Shown: piece after piece, positions 26,232 through 34,666 of the stretch
How the letters are laid out: each line of letters starts with the position of its first letter
How positions within the stretch are numbered: position 1 is the stretch's first letter
Source of the DNA: Actinorugispora endophytica
Lineage (GTDB): Bacteria > Actinomycetota > Actinomycetes > Streptosporangiales > Streptosporangiaceae
Direction of reading: 5' to 3'
NCBI RefSeq assembly: GCF_004363075.1
Contig: NZ_SNYN01000003.1
Coordinates: 124,001 to 188,000 of the forward strand
DNA: 64,000 nucleotides
Notes under the pieces: generated by a model
What the model was told of the DNA's origin: nothing
What the model saw: only the letters and a program-made list of their open reading frames with translations
Databases searched by the model: none
Position numbers and translations under genes: made by a program

Positions 26232-27167
26232 GTGCGCATCGCACGAAACCTGGCGGCGTTCTCGCTGCCGGCGCTGCTCGTCCTGACCGCCTGCGGCGGC
26301 GGTTCGCAGTCCCCCGAGGAGCCGGCGGAGGAGAGCGCGTCCGCGGCCGGCTTCCCGGTGACCGTCACCGACGCCCGCGGCGAGGTCACCCTGGACGCCG
26401 CGCCCGAGCGCGTCGTCTCGCTGTCGCCGTCCCTCACCGAGATCCTGTTCGAGGTCGGCGCGGGGGACCAGGTGGTCGCCGCCGACGAGTACTCGAACCA
26501 CCCGGAGGACGCTCCCACCACCGACCTGTCCGGGTTCACCCCCAACGTCGAGGCCATCGTCGAGTACGAACCCGACCTGGTGGTGCTGTCCGAAGACGGC
26601 GACGACATCACCGAGCAGCTGGAGAAGGTGATGGTCCCGGTCCTGCTGCTGCCGTCGGCCACGTCCCTGGACGACACCTACGCGCAGCTGGAGCTGCTCG
26701 GGGAGGCCACGGGCAACGCCGAGGAGGGCGCCGCGGCCGCCGACGAGCTCCGGACCCGCATCGACGGCATCGTCGCCGGGGTCGAGGAGGACGGCGGCGC
26801 GGAGGAGCTGACCTACTACCACGAGGTCGACGCCGCGATGTACTCGGTGACCTCCGAGACCTTCATCGGCCAGGTCTACGAGCTGTTCGGGCTCACCAAC
26901 ATCGCCGACGCCGCCGAGGACGCCGCGGGCGGCTACCCGCAGCTGTCGGCGGAGTTCATCGTCGAGGAGGACCCCGACCTGGTCTTCCTGTCCTACCCGG
27001 GCGGGGCCGAGGACTTCACCGGGCGCCCGGCCTTCGACTCGGTCACCGCCGTCCAGGAGGACCGCGTGGTCGAGCTGGACGCCGACACCTCCTCCCGCTG
27101 GGGCCCGCGGGTCGCCGACTTCGCGGAGGACGTGGCCGGGGCGGTCGAAGCGGCGCGGGAGAGCTGA
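26232..27167 (+). CDS. Cobalamin/metal-chelate ABC transporter substrate-binding lipoprotein (BtuF-like)
   Basis: 311 aa. Lipoprotein signal with lipobox LTAC (Cys21), then a class III periplasmic-binding-protein domain with ERVVSLSPSLTEILFEVGAGD and the NVEAIVEYEPDLVVLSED block, as in BtuF and FecB-like proteins. GTG 26232 follows AAGGAG. The cobalamin riboswitch directly upstream makes corrinoid uptake the best call. The permease starts 20 bases after its stop. In high-GC Gram-positives the protein is anchored outside the membrane. Confidence 0.9.
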   Translation: MRIARNLAAFSLPALLVLTACGGGSQSPEEPAEESASAAGFPVTVTDARGEVTLDAAPERVVSLSPSLTEILFEVGAGDQVVAADEYSNHPEDAPTTDLSGFTPNVEAIVEYEPDLVVLSEDGDDITEQLEKVMVPVLLLPSATSLDDTYAQLELLGEATGNAEEGAAAADELRTRIDGIVAGVEEDGGAEELTYYHEVDAAMYSVTSETFIGQVYELFGLTNIADAAEDAAGGYPQLSAEFIVEEDPDLVFLSYPGGAEDFTGRPAFDSVTAVQEDRVVELDADTSSRWGPRVADFAEDVAGAVEAARES

Positions 27168-27187
27168 CCGGTACGGCGCAGCGTCCC

Positions 27188-28231
27188 ATGGGAGCCAACC
27201 GGGGGGTGCGGGCCGCCGGCCTGCTGTGGACCGGCGGCGGCCTGGTCCTGCTCGCGGCCGCGATGGTCCTCGGGGCCGGAGCGGGCGCGGCCAGCATCAC
27301 CTCGACCGACATCGTCCACGAGCTCCTCGCCCGCCTGGGGGTCGCCGGAGTGGATCCGCCCCTGTCGGAGAGGCAGCGGGCGGTCCTGCTCCAGCTCCGG
27401 CTGCCCAGGGTCGTGCTGGGCGCGGTGGTGGGCGGGCTGCTCGCCGTCGCGGGCGCGTCCTACCAGGGGGTGTTCCGCAACCCGCTGGCCGACCCCTACC
27501 TGCTGGGGGCGGCCGGAGGGGCGGGGCTGGGCGCGACCCTGCTCATCGTCTACGGCGGGGGGCTCGCGAGCCCGCTGCCGCTGGTGCCGATGGCGGCGTT
27601 CGCGGGGGCGCTGGCCGGGGTCATGGGCGCCTACCTGCTGGGCCGGACCGCGGGCGGCGGCGGTACCGCGTCGCTGCTGCTGGCGGGGGTGGCGGTGTCG
27701 TCCTTCCTGGCCGCGGTGCAGACCCTCGTCCAGCAGGCCGAGATCGACGACCTCCAGCGCGTCTACTCCTGGCTCCTGGGCGGTCTGGGCCGCGGCGGCT
27801 GGGAGGACCTGCGGCTCGTCGCGCCGTACGCGGTCGTGTCGACGCTGGTGCTGCTGGTGTGCGCGTACCTGCTCGACCTGCTCGCGCTCGGCGACGACAA
27901 GGCCGTCAGCCTGGGTCTGAACCCGGCCGCGGTGCGGCTGGTGGTGATCTCGGCGGCCTCGCTGGCCACCGCGGCCGCCGTCGCGGTGAGCGGCCTGATC
28001 GGGTTCGTGGGCATCGTGGTCCCGCACGTGGTGCGCCGCCTCGTCGGCCCGGCCTACCGCCGCATCCTGCCCGTGTCGCTGCTGTTCGGCGGCGCGTTCC
28101 TGGTGGCGGTCGACATCCTCGCGCGCACCCTGGTGGCCCCGGCCGAGCTTCCGATCGGTGTGGTGACCGCCTTCATCGGCGCGCCCTTCTTCGTCCTGGT
28201 CCTGCGCGCCACCCGCGGCCGCGTCGCGTGA
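27188..28231 (+). CDS. FecCD/BtuC-type ABC transporter permease
   Basis: 347 aa polytopic permease of the FecCD family. Signature segments: LRLPRVVLGAVVGGLLAVAG, YQGVFRNPLADPYLLGA and the C-terminal GLIGFVGIVVPHVVRRLVG coupling region. ATG 27188 was chosen; the frame is open far upstream but overlaps the lipoprotein gene. Pairs with the BtuF-like protein under the cobalamin riboswitch. No ATPase gene (BtuD) follows: the next gene is ftsY, so the ATPase must come from elsewhere or be missing. Confidence 0.9.
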   Translation: MGANRGVRAAGLLWTGGGLVLLAAAMVLGAGAGAASITSTDIVHELLARLGVAGVDPPLSERQRAVLLQLRLPRVVLGAVVGGLLAVAGASYQGVFRNPLADPYLLGAAGGAGLGATLLIVYGGGLASPLPLVPMAAFAGALAGVMGAYLLGRTAGGGGTASLLLAGVAVSSFLAAVQTLVQQAEIDDLQRVYSWLLGGLGRGGWEDLRLVAPYAVVSTLVLLVCAYLLDLLALGDDKAVSLGLNPAAVRLVVISAASLATAAAVAVSGLIGFVGIVVPHVVRRLVGPAYRRILPVSLLFGGAFLVAVDILARTLVAPAELPIGVVTAFIGAPFFVLVLRATRGRVA

Positions 28232-28312
28232 CCGCGCGCGGCGGGAGCGCCGGTGACTCCCCCGGCCGGGGTCTCCCGGGAATCGGCGGGCGTCTGGAAG
28301 ACTGAAGGCGTT

Positions 28313-29482
28313 ATGGACTACACGATCGTTGCCATTGTCATCTTCGTCGTCGCCCTGGTGGTGGCCGGAGGCACGCTCCTGTTCCGTCCCCGCGGCAGGC
28401 TGGAGAGCGCGGAGAAGCCGAGCGTCGAGGAGCCGCGGGGCTCGACGGCGGTCGCCGAACCGGAGGCCGGGGCCGAACCGGAGGCCGGCGCCGCGGGGGC
28501 GACCGCGGTGGCCGAACCCGTCGTCGAACCGGTCGCGCCGCCGCTGGTCGAGACCCCGCCGCCCTCGGCCGGGCGCCTGGTCCGGCTGCGCGCACGCCTC
28601 GCCCAGTCGCAGAACGTCTTCGGACGGGGGCTGCTGACCCTGCTGTCGGGCGACACGCTCGACGACGACGCCTGGGACGAGATCGAGGAGATCCTCATCA
28701 CCTCCGACGTCGGCGTCACCTCGGCCGGGCAGATCGTGGAGAGCCTGCGGACCAAGGTCAGGGTGCTGGGCACCCGGAAGCCCGAGGAGGTCCGCGCGCT
28801 GCTGAAGGCCGAGCTGGTCGCGCACATCAACCCCGGGCTGGAGCGCGCCGTGCGCACCGAGCCGCACGGCGAGAGCCCGGCCGTGATCATGGTGGTCGGC
28901 GTGAACGGCGTCGGCAAGACCACCACCACCGGGAAGCTGGCCCGCGTCGTCATCGGCGACGGGGGCACCGTCGTGCTGGGCGCGGCCGACACCTTCCGGG
29001 CCGCCGCCGCCGAGCAGCTCCAGACCTGGGGCGAGCGCGTGGGCGCGCCGGTCGTGCGCAAGGAGGAGGGGGCCGACCCCGCCAGCGTCGCCTTCGACGC
29101 GGTCTCGCGGGGCATCGAGGACGGCGTGGACACCGTCATCATCGACACGGCCGGACGCCTGCACACCAAGACGGGCCTGATGGACGAGCTCGGCAAGGTC
29201 AAGCGGGTCGTGGAGAAGAAGTCCCAGGTGGACGAGGTGCTGCTGGTGCTGGACGCGACCACCGGCCAGAACGGGCTGCGCCAGGCGCGGGTGTTCGCCG
29301 AGGTCGTCAACGTCACCGGGATCGTGCTGACCAAGCTGGACGGCACCGCCAAGGGCGGCATCATCATCCAGGTGCAGCGTGAGCTCGGCGTGCCGGTCAA
29401 GCTCGTCGGCCTCGGCGAGGGGCCCGACGACCTGGCCCCCTTCGACACCGAGGCCTTCGTCGACGCGATCCTGGGCGGTTAG
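28313..29482 (+). CDS. ftsY: Signal recognition particle receptor FtsY
   Basis: SRP-receptor GTPase that docks ribosome-nascent chain complexes at the membrane. 389 aa: an N-terminal membrane segment (YTIVAIVIFVVALVVAGGTL), an acidic Pro/Glu A-domain (about 35-90), then the NG domain with G1 GVNGVGKTTTT, DTFRAAAAEQL, DTAGRLHTK and TKLDGTAKGG. ATG 28313 has GAAGG upstream. Partner Ffh is in the same window (34667). Separated from smc by the inserted btuF/btuC pair. Confidence 0.96.
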   Translation: MDYTIVAIVIFVVALVVAGGTLLFRPRGRLESAEKPSVEEPRGSTAVAEPEAGAEPEAGAAGATAVAEPVVEPVAPPLVETPPPSAGRLVRLRARLAQSQNVFGRGLLTLLSGDTLDDDAWDEIEEILITSDVGVTSAGQIVESLRTKVRVLGTRKPEEVRALLKAELVAHINPGLERAVRTEPHGESPAVIMVVGVNGVGKTTTTGKLARVVIGDGGTVVLGAADTFRAAAAEQLQTWGERVGAPVVRKEEGADPASVAFDAVSRGIEDGVDTVIIDTAGRLHTKTGLMDELGKVKRVVEKKSQVDEVLLVLDATTGQNGLRQARVFAEVVNVTGIVLTKLDGTAKGGIIIQVQRELGVPVKLVGLGEGPDDLAPFDTEAFVDAILGG

Positions 29483-29504
29483 CCTCACCCGGCGCTCCGG
29501 GTCC

Positions 29505-29572
29505 CCGCTGTTGTCGATGCCGAAGGGCCTTGCTCCGCGCGGAGTAGGGCCCTTCGGCATCGACAACAGCGG
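29505..29572. terminator. Long near-perfect palindrome, bidirectional terminator
   Basis: Arms of 25 bases (29505-29529 and 29548-29572) are exact reverse complements; the 18-base centre is itself partly palindromic (CTCCGCGCGGAG). It lies between convergent ftsY and the ABC-2 permease gene, within 25 bases of one stop and 2 bases of the other. No U tract. Confidence 0.75.
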
Positions 29573-29573
29573 T

Positions 29574-30371
29574 TCACACCCCGATGTCGCGGCGGTCGAA
29601 CGCGGCCGCGGCGATCGCGGTCAGGACCGCCGCTGCGGCCGCCGGTACGGCGGTGGCCCCGGCGTCGAAGCCGTTGACCAGCGGGTCGGGAGCCATCGCG
29701 TAGTGGAACGCGGAGCCGAAGCGCAGCCACTCCAGCTCCTCGACCTGACGCGCGAAGGTGTTTCCGAGATAGCCCACGACCGCGAGGACAGCGGCGGCTC
29801 CCAGCGCGACGGCGCGTCGGCCGGTCGCCGCGCCGACGGCCAGCGCGACCGCTCCGTGGACCAGCGCGATCAGGGTGACGCCGGTGCTCGCGGCCAGGAG
29901 CCGGTCGAGGGGGATGTCGACGTCGATGGCCGGGCCGAGCAGGGCGAGCGTGCCGAACACGGTCAGGCCCGGTACCGCGAGGAAAACCGCCGACGCTGCG
30001 GCCCGTTGCAGGACGACGCCGACCCGGGTGACCGGGTGCGCCATGAGCAGCTCCAGCGCACCGGCCTCCTCGTCCCCGGCGATCGCCCGGGACCCCAGGG
30101 AGACGGCCGCGATCACCAGGAGGACCGGGACGAGCAGGCCGAACACGGTGGCGTTGAGATAGCCGTCGACGGTGGAGAGGCTGGTCCAGCCCATCGACTC
30201 CATGAAGCCCTCCGGCAGGGACTCCACGTAGGCGTCCATGGCGTCACCGGCCTCGCTCATCGACGGCCAGAAGGAGCCGTACAGTGCGGTCACCGCCGCG
30301 ACGCCGACCGTCCAGCCGACGAGGGCGCGGAGGTTGTCCCGCAGGAACCGGGTGAAGACGCTACTCCGCAT
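29574..30371 (-). CDS. ABC-2 type transporter permease
   Basis: 265 aa polytopic membrane protein with about six hydrophobic segments. The region GSRAIAGDEEAGALELLMAHPVTR is typical of ABC-2 exporters, where it forms the intracellular coupling element after the second or third helix. It overlaps the start of its ATPase partner gene's end by 11 bases, so the two form an operon. Substrate unknown; antibiotic or lipid export is common for the class. Confidence 0.85.
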   Translation of the reverse strand: MRSSVFTRFLRDNLRALVGWTVGVAAVTALYGSFWPSMSEAGDAMDAYVESLPEGFMESMGWTSLSTVDGYLNATVFGLLVPVLLVIAAVSLGSRAIAGDEEAGALELLMAHPVTRVGVVLQRAAASAVFLAVPGLTVFGTLALLGPAIDVDIPLDRLLAASTGVTLIALVHGAVALAVGAATGRRAVALGAAAVLAVVGYLGNTFARQVEELEWLRFGSAFHYAMAPDPLVNGFDAGATAVPAAAAAVLTAIAAAAFDRRDIGV

Positions 30372-31290
30372 CGGACGGGCCCTCTCGGTCGGTGCCGTTG
30401 TTGTAGTGGGTGAAGAACAGGTCCTCCAGGTCGGGTTCGGCGCTGTCGAACTCCAGCACGGTGTGCCGCGCGGCGCGCTTGACGAGCGCGTCGGGGCTGC
30501 CGTCGACGACGCAGCTCACGGTGTCGCCGGAGACGTCGACATCGCGCACGTTCTCCAGGCCGGTGAACCCGGCCGCGTCGACCGGCGCGGCGAAGCGGAT
30601 CCGGACCTGCCGGGAGGCGCGCTCGCGCAGCGCGTCCATGTCCTCGGTGGCCACGATCCGGCCCCGCCGGATGACGGCCGCGCGGTCCGCGACGTCCTGG
30701 ACCTCGCCGAGCACGTGCGAGGACATGAACACGGTGCGGCCGTCGGCCCGGGTCTCGCGCACCATCTCCAGGAACTCCTGCTGCAGGAGGGGGTCCAGGC
30801 CGCTGGTGGGCTCGTCCAGGACGAGCAGCCGGGGCCGGTGCATGAACGCCTGCACCAGCCCCACCTTCTGCTTGTTGCCCTTGGACAGGCCGCGGACCGG
30901 TCGTGACAGGTCCAGGCCGAGCCGGTCGGCGAGTTCCCCGATCCGGGCGGGGGACACGCCGCCGCGCAGGTCGCCCAGGTAGGCGAGCAGTTCGCGGGCC
31001 GGGCGACGGCTCGCGACCGTCAGCTCGCCCGGGAGGTAGCCGACCTCGCGGCGGACGCGGACACCGTCGGCGCGCGGGTCGAGGCCCAGGACGCGGGCCT
31101 CCCCGCCCGAGCGGCGGATCAGGTCGAGCAGGATCCGGATGGTCGTCGACTTCCCCGCCCCGTTGGGGCCGAGGAAACCGAAGACCTCGCCCGCGCGGAC
31201 CTCCAGGTCGAGGCCGAACAGGGCCCGGGTGCGGCCGTAGTTCTTGGTGAGAGCACGGGTGGTGATGACGGGCGGGGGTGCTGCGGTCAT
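30361..31290 (-). CDS. ABC-2 type transporter ATP-binding protein
   Basis: 309 aa ATPase of the DrrA/CcmA class: Walker A GFLGPNGAGKSTTIR, Q-loop region VGYLPGELTV, signature LSKGNKQKVGLVQAF, Walker B LLVLDEPTSGLDP and H-loop FMSSHVLGEVQ, followed by the C-terminal DUF4162-like tail ending in a DLEDLFFTHY element. ATG 31290 gives a complete domain; open frame continues upstream for 1.5 kb but is antisense to amt. An AAGGG lies 9 bases before the start. Exports with the 29574-30371 permease. Confidence 0.9.
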   Translation of the reverse strand: MTAAPPPVITTRALTKNYGRTRALFGLDLEVRAGEVFGFLGPNGAGKSTTIRILLDLIRRSGGEARVLGLDPRADGVRVRREVGYLPGELTVASRRPARELLAYLGDLRGGVSPARIGELADRLGLDLSRPVRGLSKGNKQKVGLVQAFMHRPRLLVLDEPTSGLDPLLQQEFLEMVRETRADGRTVFMSSHVLGEVQDVADRAAVIRRGRIVATEDMDALRERASRQVRIRFAAPVDAAGFTGLENVRDVDVSGDTVSCVVDGSPDALVKRAARHTVLEFDSAEPDLEDLFFTHYNNGTDREGPSDAE

Positions 31291-31671
31291 GGGAGCTCGC
31301 CCTTCTCGGAGCCTTCTCGTGCGGGGCTTTGTCGGATTGTGCCCGGAACCGGCGTCGTCCACGAGGGGAGCGGGCCGGGGGACCGCGAGGGCAACGGTTC
31401 CGTAACACGGCTCCGGGCGGTCCGGGACGTCGGCGGAGGCCGCGTCGCCGCGCCGGGCCCGGGCGCCCGCCCGTCCGGACGCGTGTTCACGCAGCCGTAA
31501 CACCGTGTCCGATGTCTTTACGCGCGCGCAACAGTTCTGGTCGCACCGACTTAACAAGCCGGGAAGAGGCTTTCGGCCGTGGAACTGGTCGTCGAGCCCA
31601 AAGGCGCGCCCGAGCGAACCACTCACTCCCCAATGCGCCAGTAATCCCCCGTACAAGATCGTGGAGGCGAT
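31291..31671. other. Divergent intergenic region ABC exporter/amt
   Basis: 381 bases without a gene. Two copies of CCGTAACAC (31400-31408 and 31495-31503) lie upstream of amt. GTNAC is half of the actinobacterial GlnR box, but the expected GAAAC partner at 6 bases was not found, so GlnR control of amt is only a possibility. Confidence 0.35.
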
Positions 31672-32967
31672 GTGGAAATCGACAGCGGCAACACCGCATG
31701 GGTGCTGACCTGTGCCGCGCTGGTGATGCTCATGACCCCGGGCCTGGCCTTCTTCTACGGAGGCATGTCCCGGGCCAAGAGCGTCCTCAACATGATGCTG
31801 ATGAGCTTCTCCAGCATCGCGATCGTCAGCGTGCTCTGGGTCGTGGTCGGATACTCCCTGACCTTCGGATCGGGTTCGGGCCCGCTCTCGCCGGTTATCG
31901 GGGGCCTCGACACGGTCGGCCTCACCAGCATCCTGTCCGACAGCGACGGCCTCCTGTTCGCCGGTTTCCAGATGATGTTCGCCATCATCACGGTCGCGCT
32001 GATCAGCGGCGCCATCGCGGACCGCGCCAAGTTCGGCGCCTGGCTGCTCTTCGTGCCGATCTGGGCGCTGCTCGTCTACTTCCCGGTCGCGCACTGGGTG
32101 TGGTCCGCTGACGGCTGGATCTTCAACCTCGGGGTGATCGACTTCGCCGGCGGCACCGCGGTGCACATCAACGCCGGCGCCGCGGCCCTGGCGCTGACCT
32201 TCGTGCTGGGCCGCCGCAAGGGCTTCGGCTCCGAGTCCATGCGTCCGCACAACCTGCCGTTCGTCCTGCTGGGCGCCGCGCTCCTGTGGTTCGGCTGGTT
32301 CGGCTTCAACGCGGGGTCGGGTCTGGCCGCCGACAACACCGCTGTCCTCGCCTTCGTCAACACCCAGGTCTGCACCGCCGCCGCCACCGCCGCCTGGATG
32401 CTGGTCGAGCGCATCCGCTACGGCAAGGTCACCGCCCTCGGCTTCGCCTCCGGCGCCATCGCCGGCCTGGTCGCCGTCACCCCGGCCGCGGCCGCGCTCT
32501 CCCCGATCGGTTCCATCGCCCTCGGCCTGATCACCGGCGCCGTCTGCGCCTACGCGATCAGCTGGAAGTTCAAGTTCAAGTACGACGACGCCCTGGACGT
32601 GGTGGGCGTCCACCTGGTCGGCGGCATCATCGGCTCCCTGATGATCGGCTTCCTGGCCGTCAACATCGCCGACGGCGTCGGCAACGGGGTCGACGGGCTG
32701 CTCTACGGCGGCAGCGTCATGGTCCTGGTCTGGCAGGCCCTCGCGGTGCTCGCGGTGCTCGTCTACTCCTTCGTGGTCAGCTTCGCCATCGGCAAGGTCA
32801 TCGACCTGATCATGGGCTTCCGCATCCCCGAACACGTCGAGACGAACGGTCTCGACGCCGAACTCCACTCCGAGTCGGCCTACGCCTTCGACGAGCTGGA
32901 CGAGGAAGAGCTCTCCTCGCCGACGCCTCCGGGCGGGGAGGAGCCCTCAAAGCAGGTGCGGGTCTGA
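31672..32967 (+). CDS. amt: Ammonium transporter
   Basis: 431 aa Amt/MEP/Rh-family channel importing ammonium, with about 11 membrane helices. It shows ALVMLMTPGLAFFYGGMSR near the N-terminus, the FAGGTAVHINAGAAALAL motif with a pore histidine, and GVHLVGGIIGSLMIG with the second. GTG 31672 has GTGGAGG directly upstream. The long acidic C-terminal tail (about 385-431) is where a PII protein would normally dock, but glnB and glnD, the usual downstream genes, are absent here. Confidence 0.95.
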   Translation: MEIDSGNTAWVLTCAALVMLMTPGLAFFYGGMSRAKSVLNMMLMSFSSIAIVSVLWVVVGYSLTFGSGSGPLSPVIGGLDTVGLTSILSDSDGLLFAGFQMMFAIITVALISGAIADRAKFGAWLLFVPIWALLVYFPVAHWVWSADGWIFNLGVIDFAGGTAVHINAGAAALALTFVLGRRKGFGSESMRPHNLPFVLLGAALLWFGWFGFNAGSGLAADNTAVLAFVNTQVCTAAATAAWMLVERIRYGKVTALGFASGAIAGLVAVTPAAAALSPIGSIALGLITGAVCAYAISWKFKFKYDDALDVVGVHLVGGIIGSLMIGFLAVNIADGVGNGVDGLLYGGSVMVLVWQALAVLAVLVYSFVVSFAIGKVIDLIMGFRIPEHVETNGLDAELHSESAYAFDELDEEELSSPTPPGGEEPSKQVRV

Positions 32968-33018
32968 CGTCCCCAATGTCGAGGTCGTCCCCCGCACCGT
33001 GACGCGATGGGGGCAGGC

Positions 33019-33048
33019 CGGGCCGGTGAGGTTCTCCTCACCGGCCCG
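33019..33048. terminator. Terminator hairpin after amt
   Basis: Perfect 13-bp stem CGGGCCGGTGAGG (33019-33031) / CCTCACCGGCCCG (33036-33048) with a TTCT loop, about 50 bases after the amt stop. The rest of the 359-base gap to the next gene (32968-33326) shows nothing further. Confidence 0.8.
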
Positions 33049-33326
33049 CGCCGTTGTCCCGGGCGGACCGGTCCGCGGCCGGAAACGGCCGTTCGGCCGC
33101 TCCCGGACCGGTGGCAGAGAGTTCCACCGGCGGGGTTGGATAGGCTCGGGTCTCGTCCCGGATGTCGGTCGGTTCGCCGGGGTGCCGCCCCGCACGCGGT
33201 CCGGTACCGGATGGTCGCGCTGTTCCCGCGTGAGACCCCGAACCGAATCGGGCTCCGGCGCGTCCAAACGCTCAGACGAAACGTCCCCTACATCCCTCAA
33301 CCCTTTGGCTTGGGCCGGGAGGCACA

Positions 33327-34517
33327 ATGGCGCGGGCACCTCACCTGCCGCGGAGACCAGTGAGAACGACGATCGTCGCCGCTGCCGCGGCCGCATTCAC
33401 CCTCGGCACCGCTGGGTGCACGATTGACCTCAGCTCCTGGCGGCCCGGAGCCGAGACCGAACAGTCCCCCTCGCCGACCCCGGTCAGCGCGGGACCGGTC
33501 CTGGACGCGGCGCTGGCCGCGCTGGAGGAGGCCCCGGCGATCCAGCTCCAGGGCCAGTTCTCCGACCCCGAGGACACCACCGCGGCGGTGGACACCATGG
33601 TCACGGTCACCGACTCCGGAGCCACCTCCGGCACCTTCCAGACCGGGTCCGGCGAGGCCCGCTACATCGAGGCCGACCGCAAGCTCTTCGTCGACGCCGA
33701 CGACGACTACTGGCTGACCACCGGCATCTTCAACCCCGACAGCGACACCTACGCCGACAACTGGGTGCGCACCTCGCCCGAGCAGTTCGGGCTCGACCCC
33801 GGCGCCGTGCTGACCCCGGGCAGGCTCGCCGAGAGCCTGCGCGCCCAGGCCCCCGGTGAAGGGGCCCAGGCGGTGGAGGAGAAGCTCGACGGAGCCGTCA
33901 CCTACCGCGTCGACCTCGCCGGGGGCAAGGTCTGGATCTCCGCGGAGGAGCCGTACCAGCTGATCCGGATGCAGGTCGAAGAGCTCGCCCCGGCCGACGG
34001 CGAGGGCGTGGCCAGCAGGATCGACGCCGACTTCGTCGAGGTCGACACCGCCGCCGTCGAGCAGCTCTACGGCGACCTCGCCACGATCGCCGAGGACGAG
34101 CTCGGCTCGGCCCGCGACGCGCGGATGGAGGTCGGCTGGGAAGGGGACCTCGGCGGCAACTGCGAGACCGGCGGCGCGTGCACCATGATCGGCACCATCA
34201 CGGACGTCGGCGGCGCCTCGGAGGGCTCCGTCCGGGTCCGCATGGACAGCGTCTTCAGCAACGACGAGCTCGGCGAGAAGAAGTGCGACAAGACCGGTGA
34301 GCTGGAGGCCGGCGGTACGGTCGAACTCTCCTGCTCCGTCGACTTCGGGCTGGCGCCCAGCACCAACCCGCAGACCTACCAGATCTCCTACGAGGCGTTC
34401 CTGTCCACCCGGGCCCTCTCGGGGGACGCGAGGGAGGACCTGGTCGGCAAGATCGGGGAGCAGCGCGAGGCCACCCTGTCGGGCGGCGCGGGCGGGGAGG
34501 CCGAGGAGGGCAACTGA
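33327..34517 (+). CDS. Secreted lipoprotein, LppX/LprG-like layout, function unknown
   Basis: 396 aa. Lipoprotein signal with lipobox GTAGC (Cys31). The first half (about 55-240) resembles the LprG/LppX lipid-carrier type of domain in its pattern (DAALAALEEAPAIQLQG, sequential beta segments, YRVDLAGGKVWISAEEPYQLIRMQ), which I infer from pattern only. A second domain (about 255-385) has four cysteines in a beta-rich layout. ATG 33327 has GGGAGG upstream. Lies where glnB-glnD usually sit, between amt and ffh. Confidence 0.75.
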   Translation: MARAPHLPRRPVRTTIVAAAAAAFTLGTAGCTIDLSSWRPGAETEQSPSPTPVSAGPVLDAALAALEEAPAIQLQGQFSDPEDTTAAVDTMVTVTDSGATSGTFQTGSGEARYIEADRKLFVDADDDYWLTTGIFNPDSDTYADNWVRTSPEQFGLDPGAVLTPGRLAESLRAQAPGEGAQAVEEKLDGAVTYRVDLAGGKVWISAEEPYQLIRMQVEELAPADGEGVASRIDADFVEVDTAAVEQLYGDLATIAEDELGSARDARMEVGWEGDLGGNCETGGACTMIGTITDVGGASEGSVRVRMDSVFSNDELGEKKCDKTGELEAGGTVELSCSVDFGLAPSTNPQTYQISYEAFLSTRALSGDAREDLVGKIGEQREATLSGGAGGEAEEGN

Positions 34518-34567
34518 TCCCGGTCCCCGCCGGTTCGGGCCCGGCCCGCCGAGGCGGTCCGGGCGAA

Positions 34568-34595
34568 GGCGTCCCGGCCGCGCGGCCGGGACGCC
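34568..34595. terminator. 28-bp perfect palindrome after the lipoprotein gene
   Basis: Arm GGCGTCCCGGCCGC (34568-34581) and its exact complement (34582-34595). With no free loop bases it will fold as a strong hairpin. Confidence 0.65.
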
Positions 34596-34601
34596 GGGCG
34601 C

Positions 34602-34621
34602 CCCGCCGGGCTTCCGGCGGG
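34602..34621. terminator. Second hairpin before ffh
   Basis: CCCGCCGG / CCGGCGGG with GCTT loop, seven bases after the palindrome at 34568-34595. The tandem pair insulates ffh from the lipoprotein gene. Confidence 0.6.
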
Positions 34622-34666
34622 TAACCTTGTGGATCTAACCCGAGAGACGAAGGACAGGGCTCACCC

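Noticed and set aside
31291-31671. A GlnR binding site upstream of amt
   Set aside because: GTAAC half-sites occur but the GAAAC half at the required spacing does not.
30361-32868. A 835-residue minus-strand frame starting beyond the ABC ATPase
   Set aside because: Only the part from 31290 to 30361 is the ATPase; the rest is antisense to amt.
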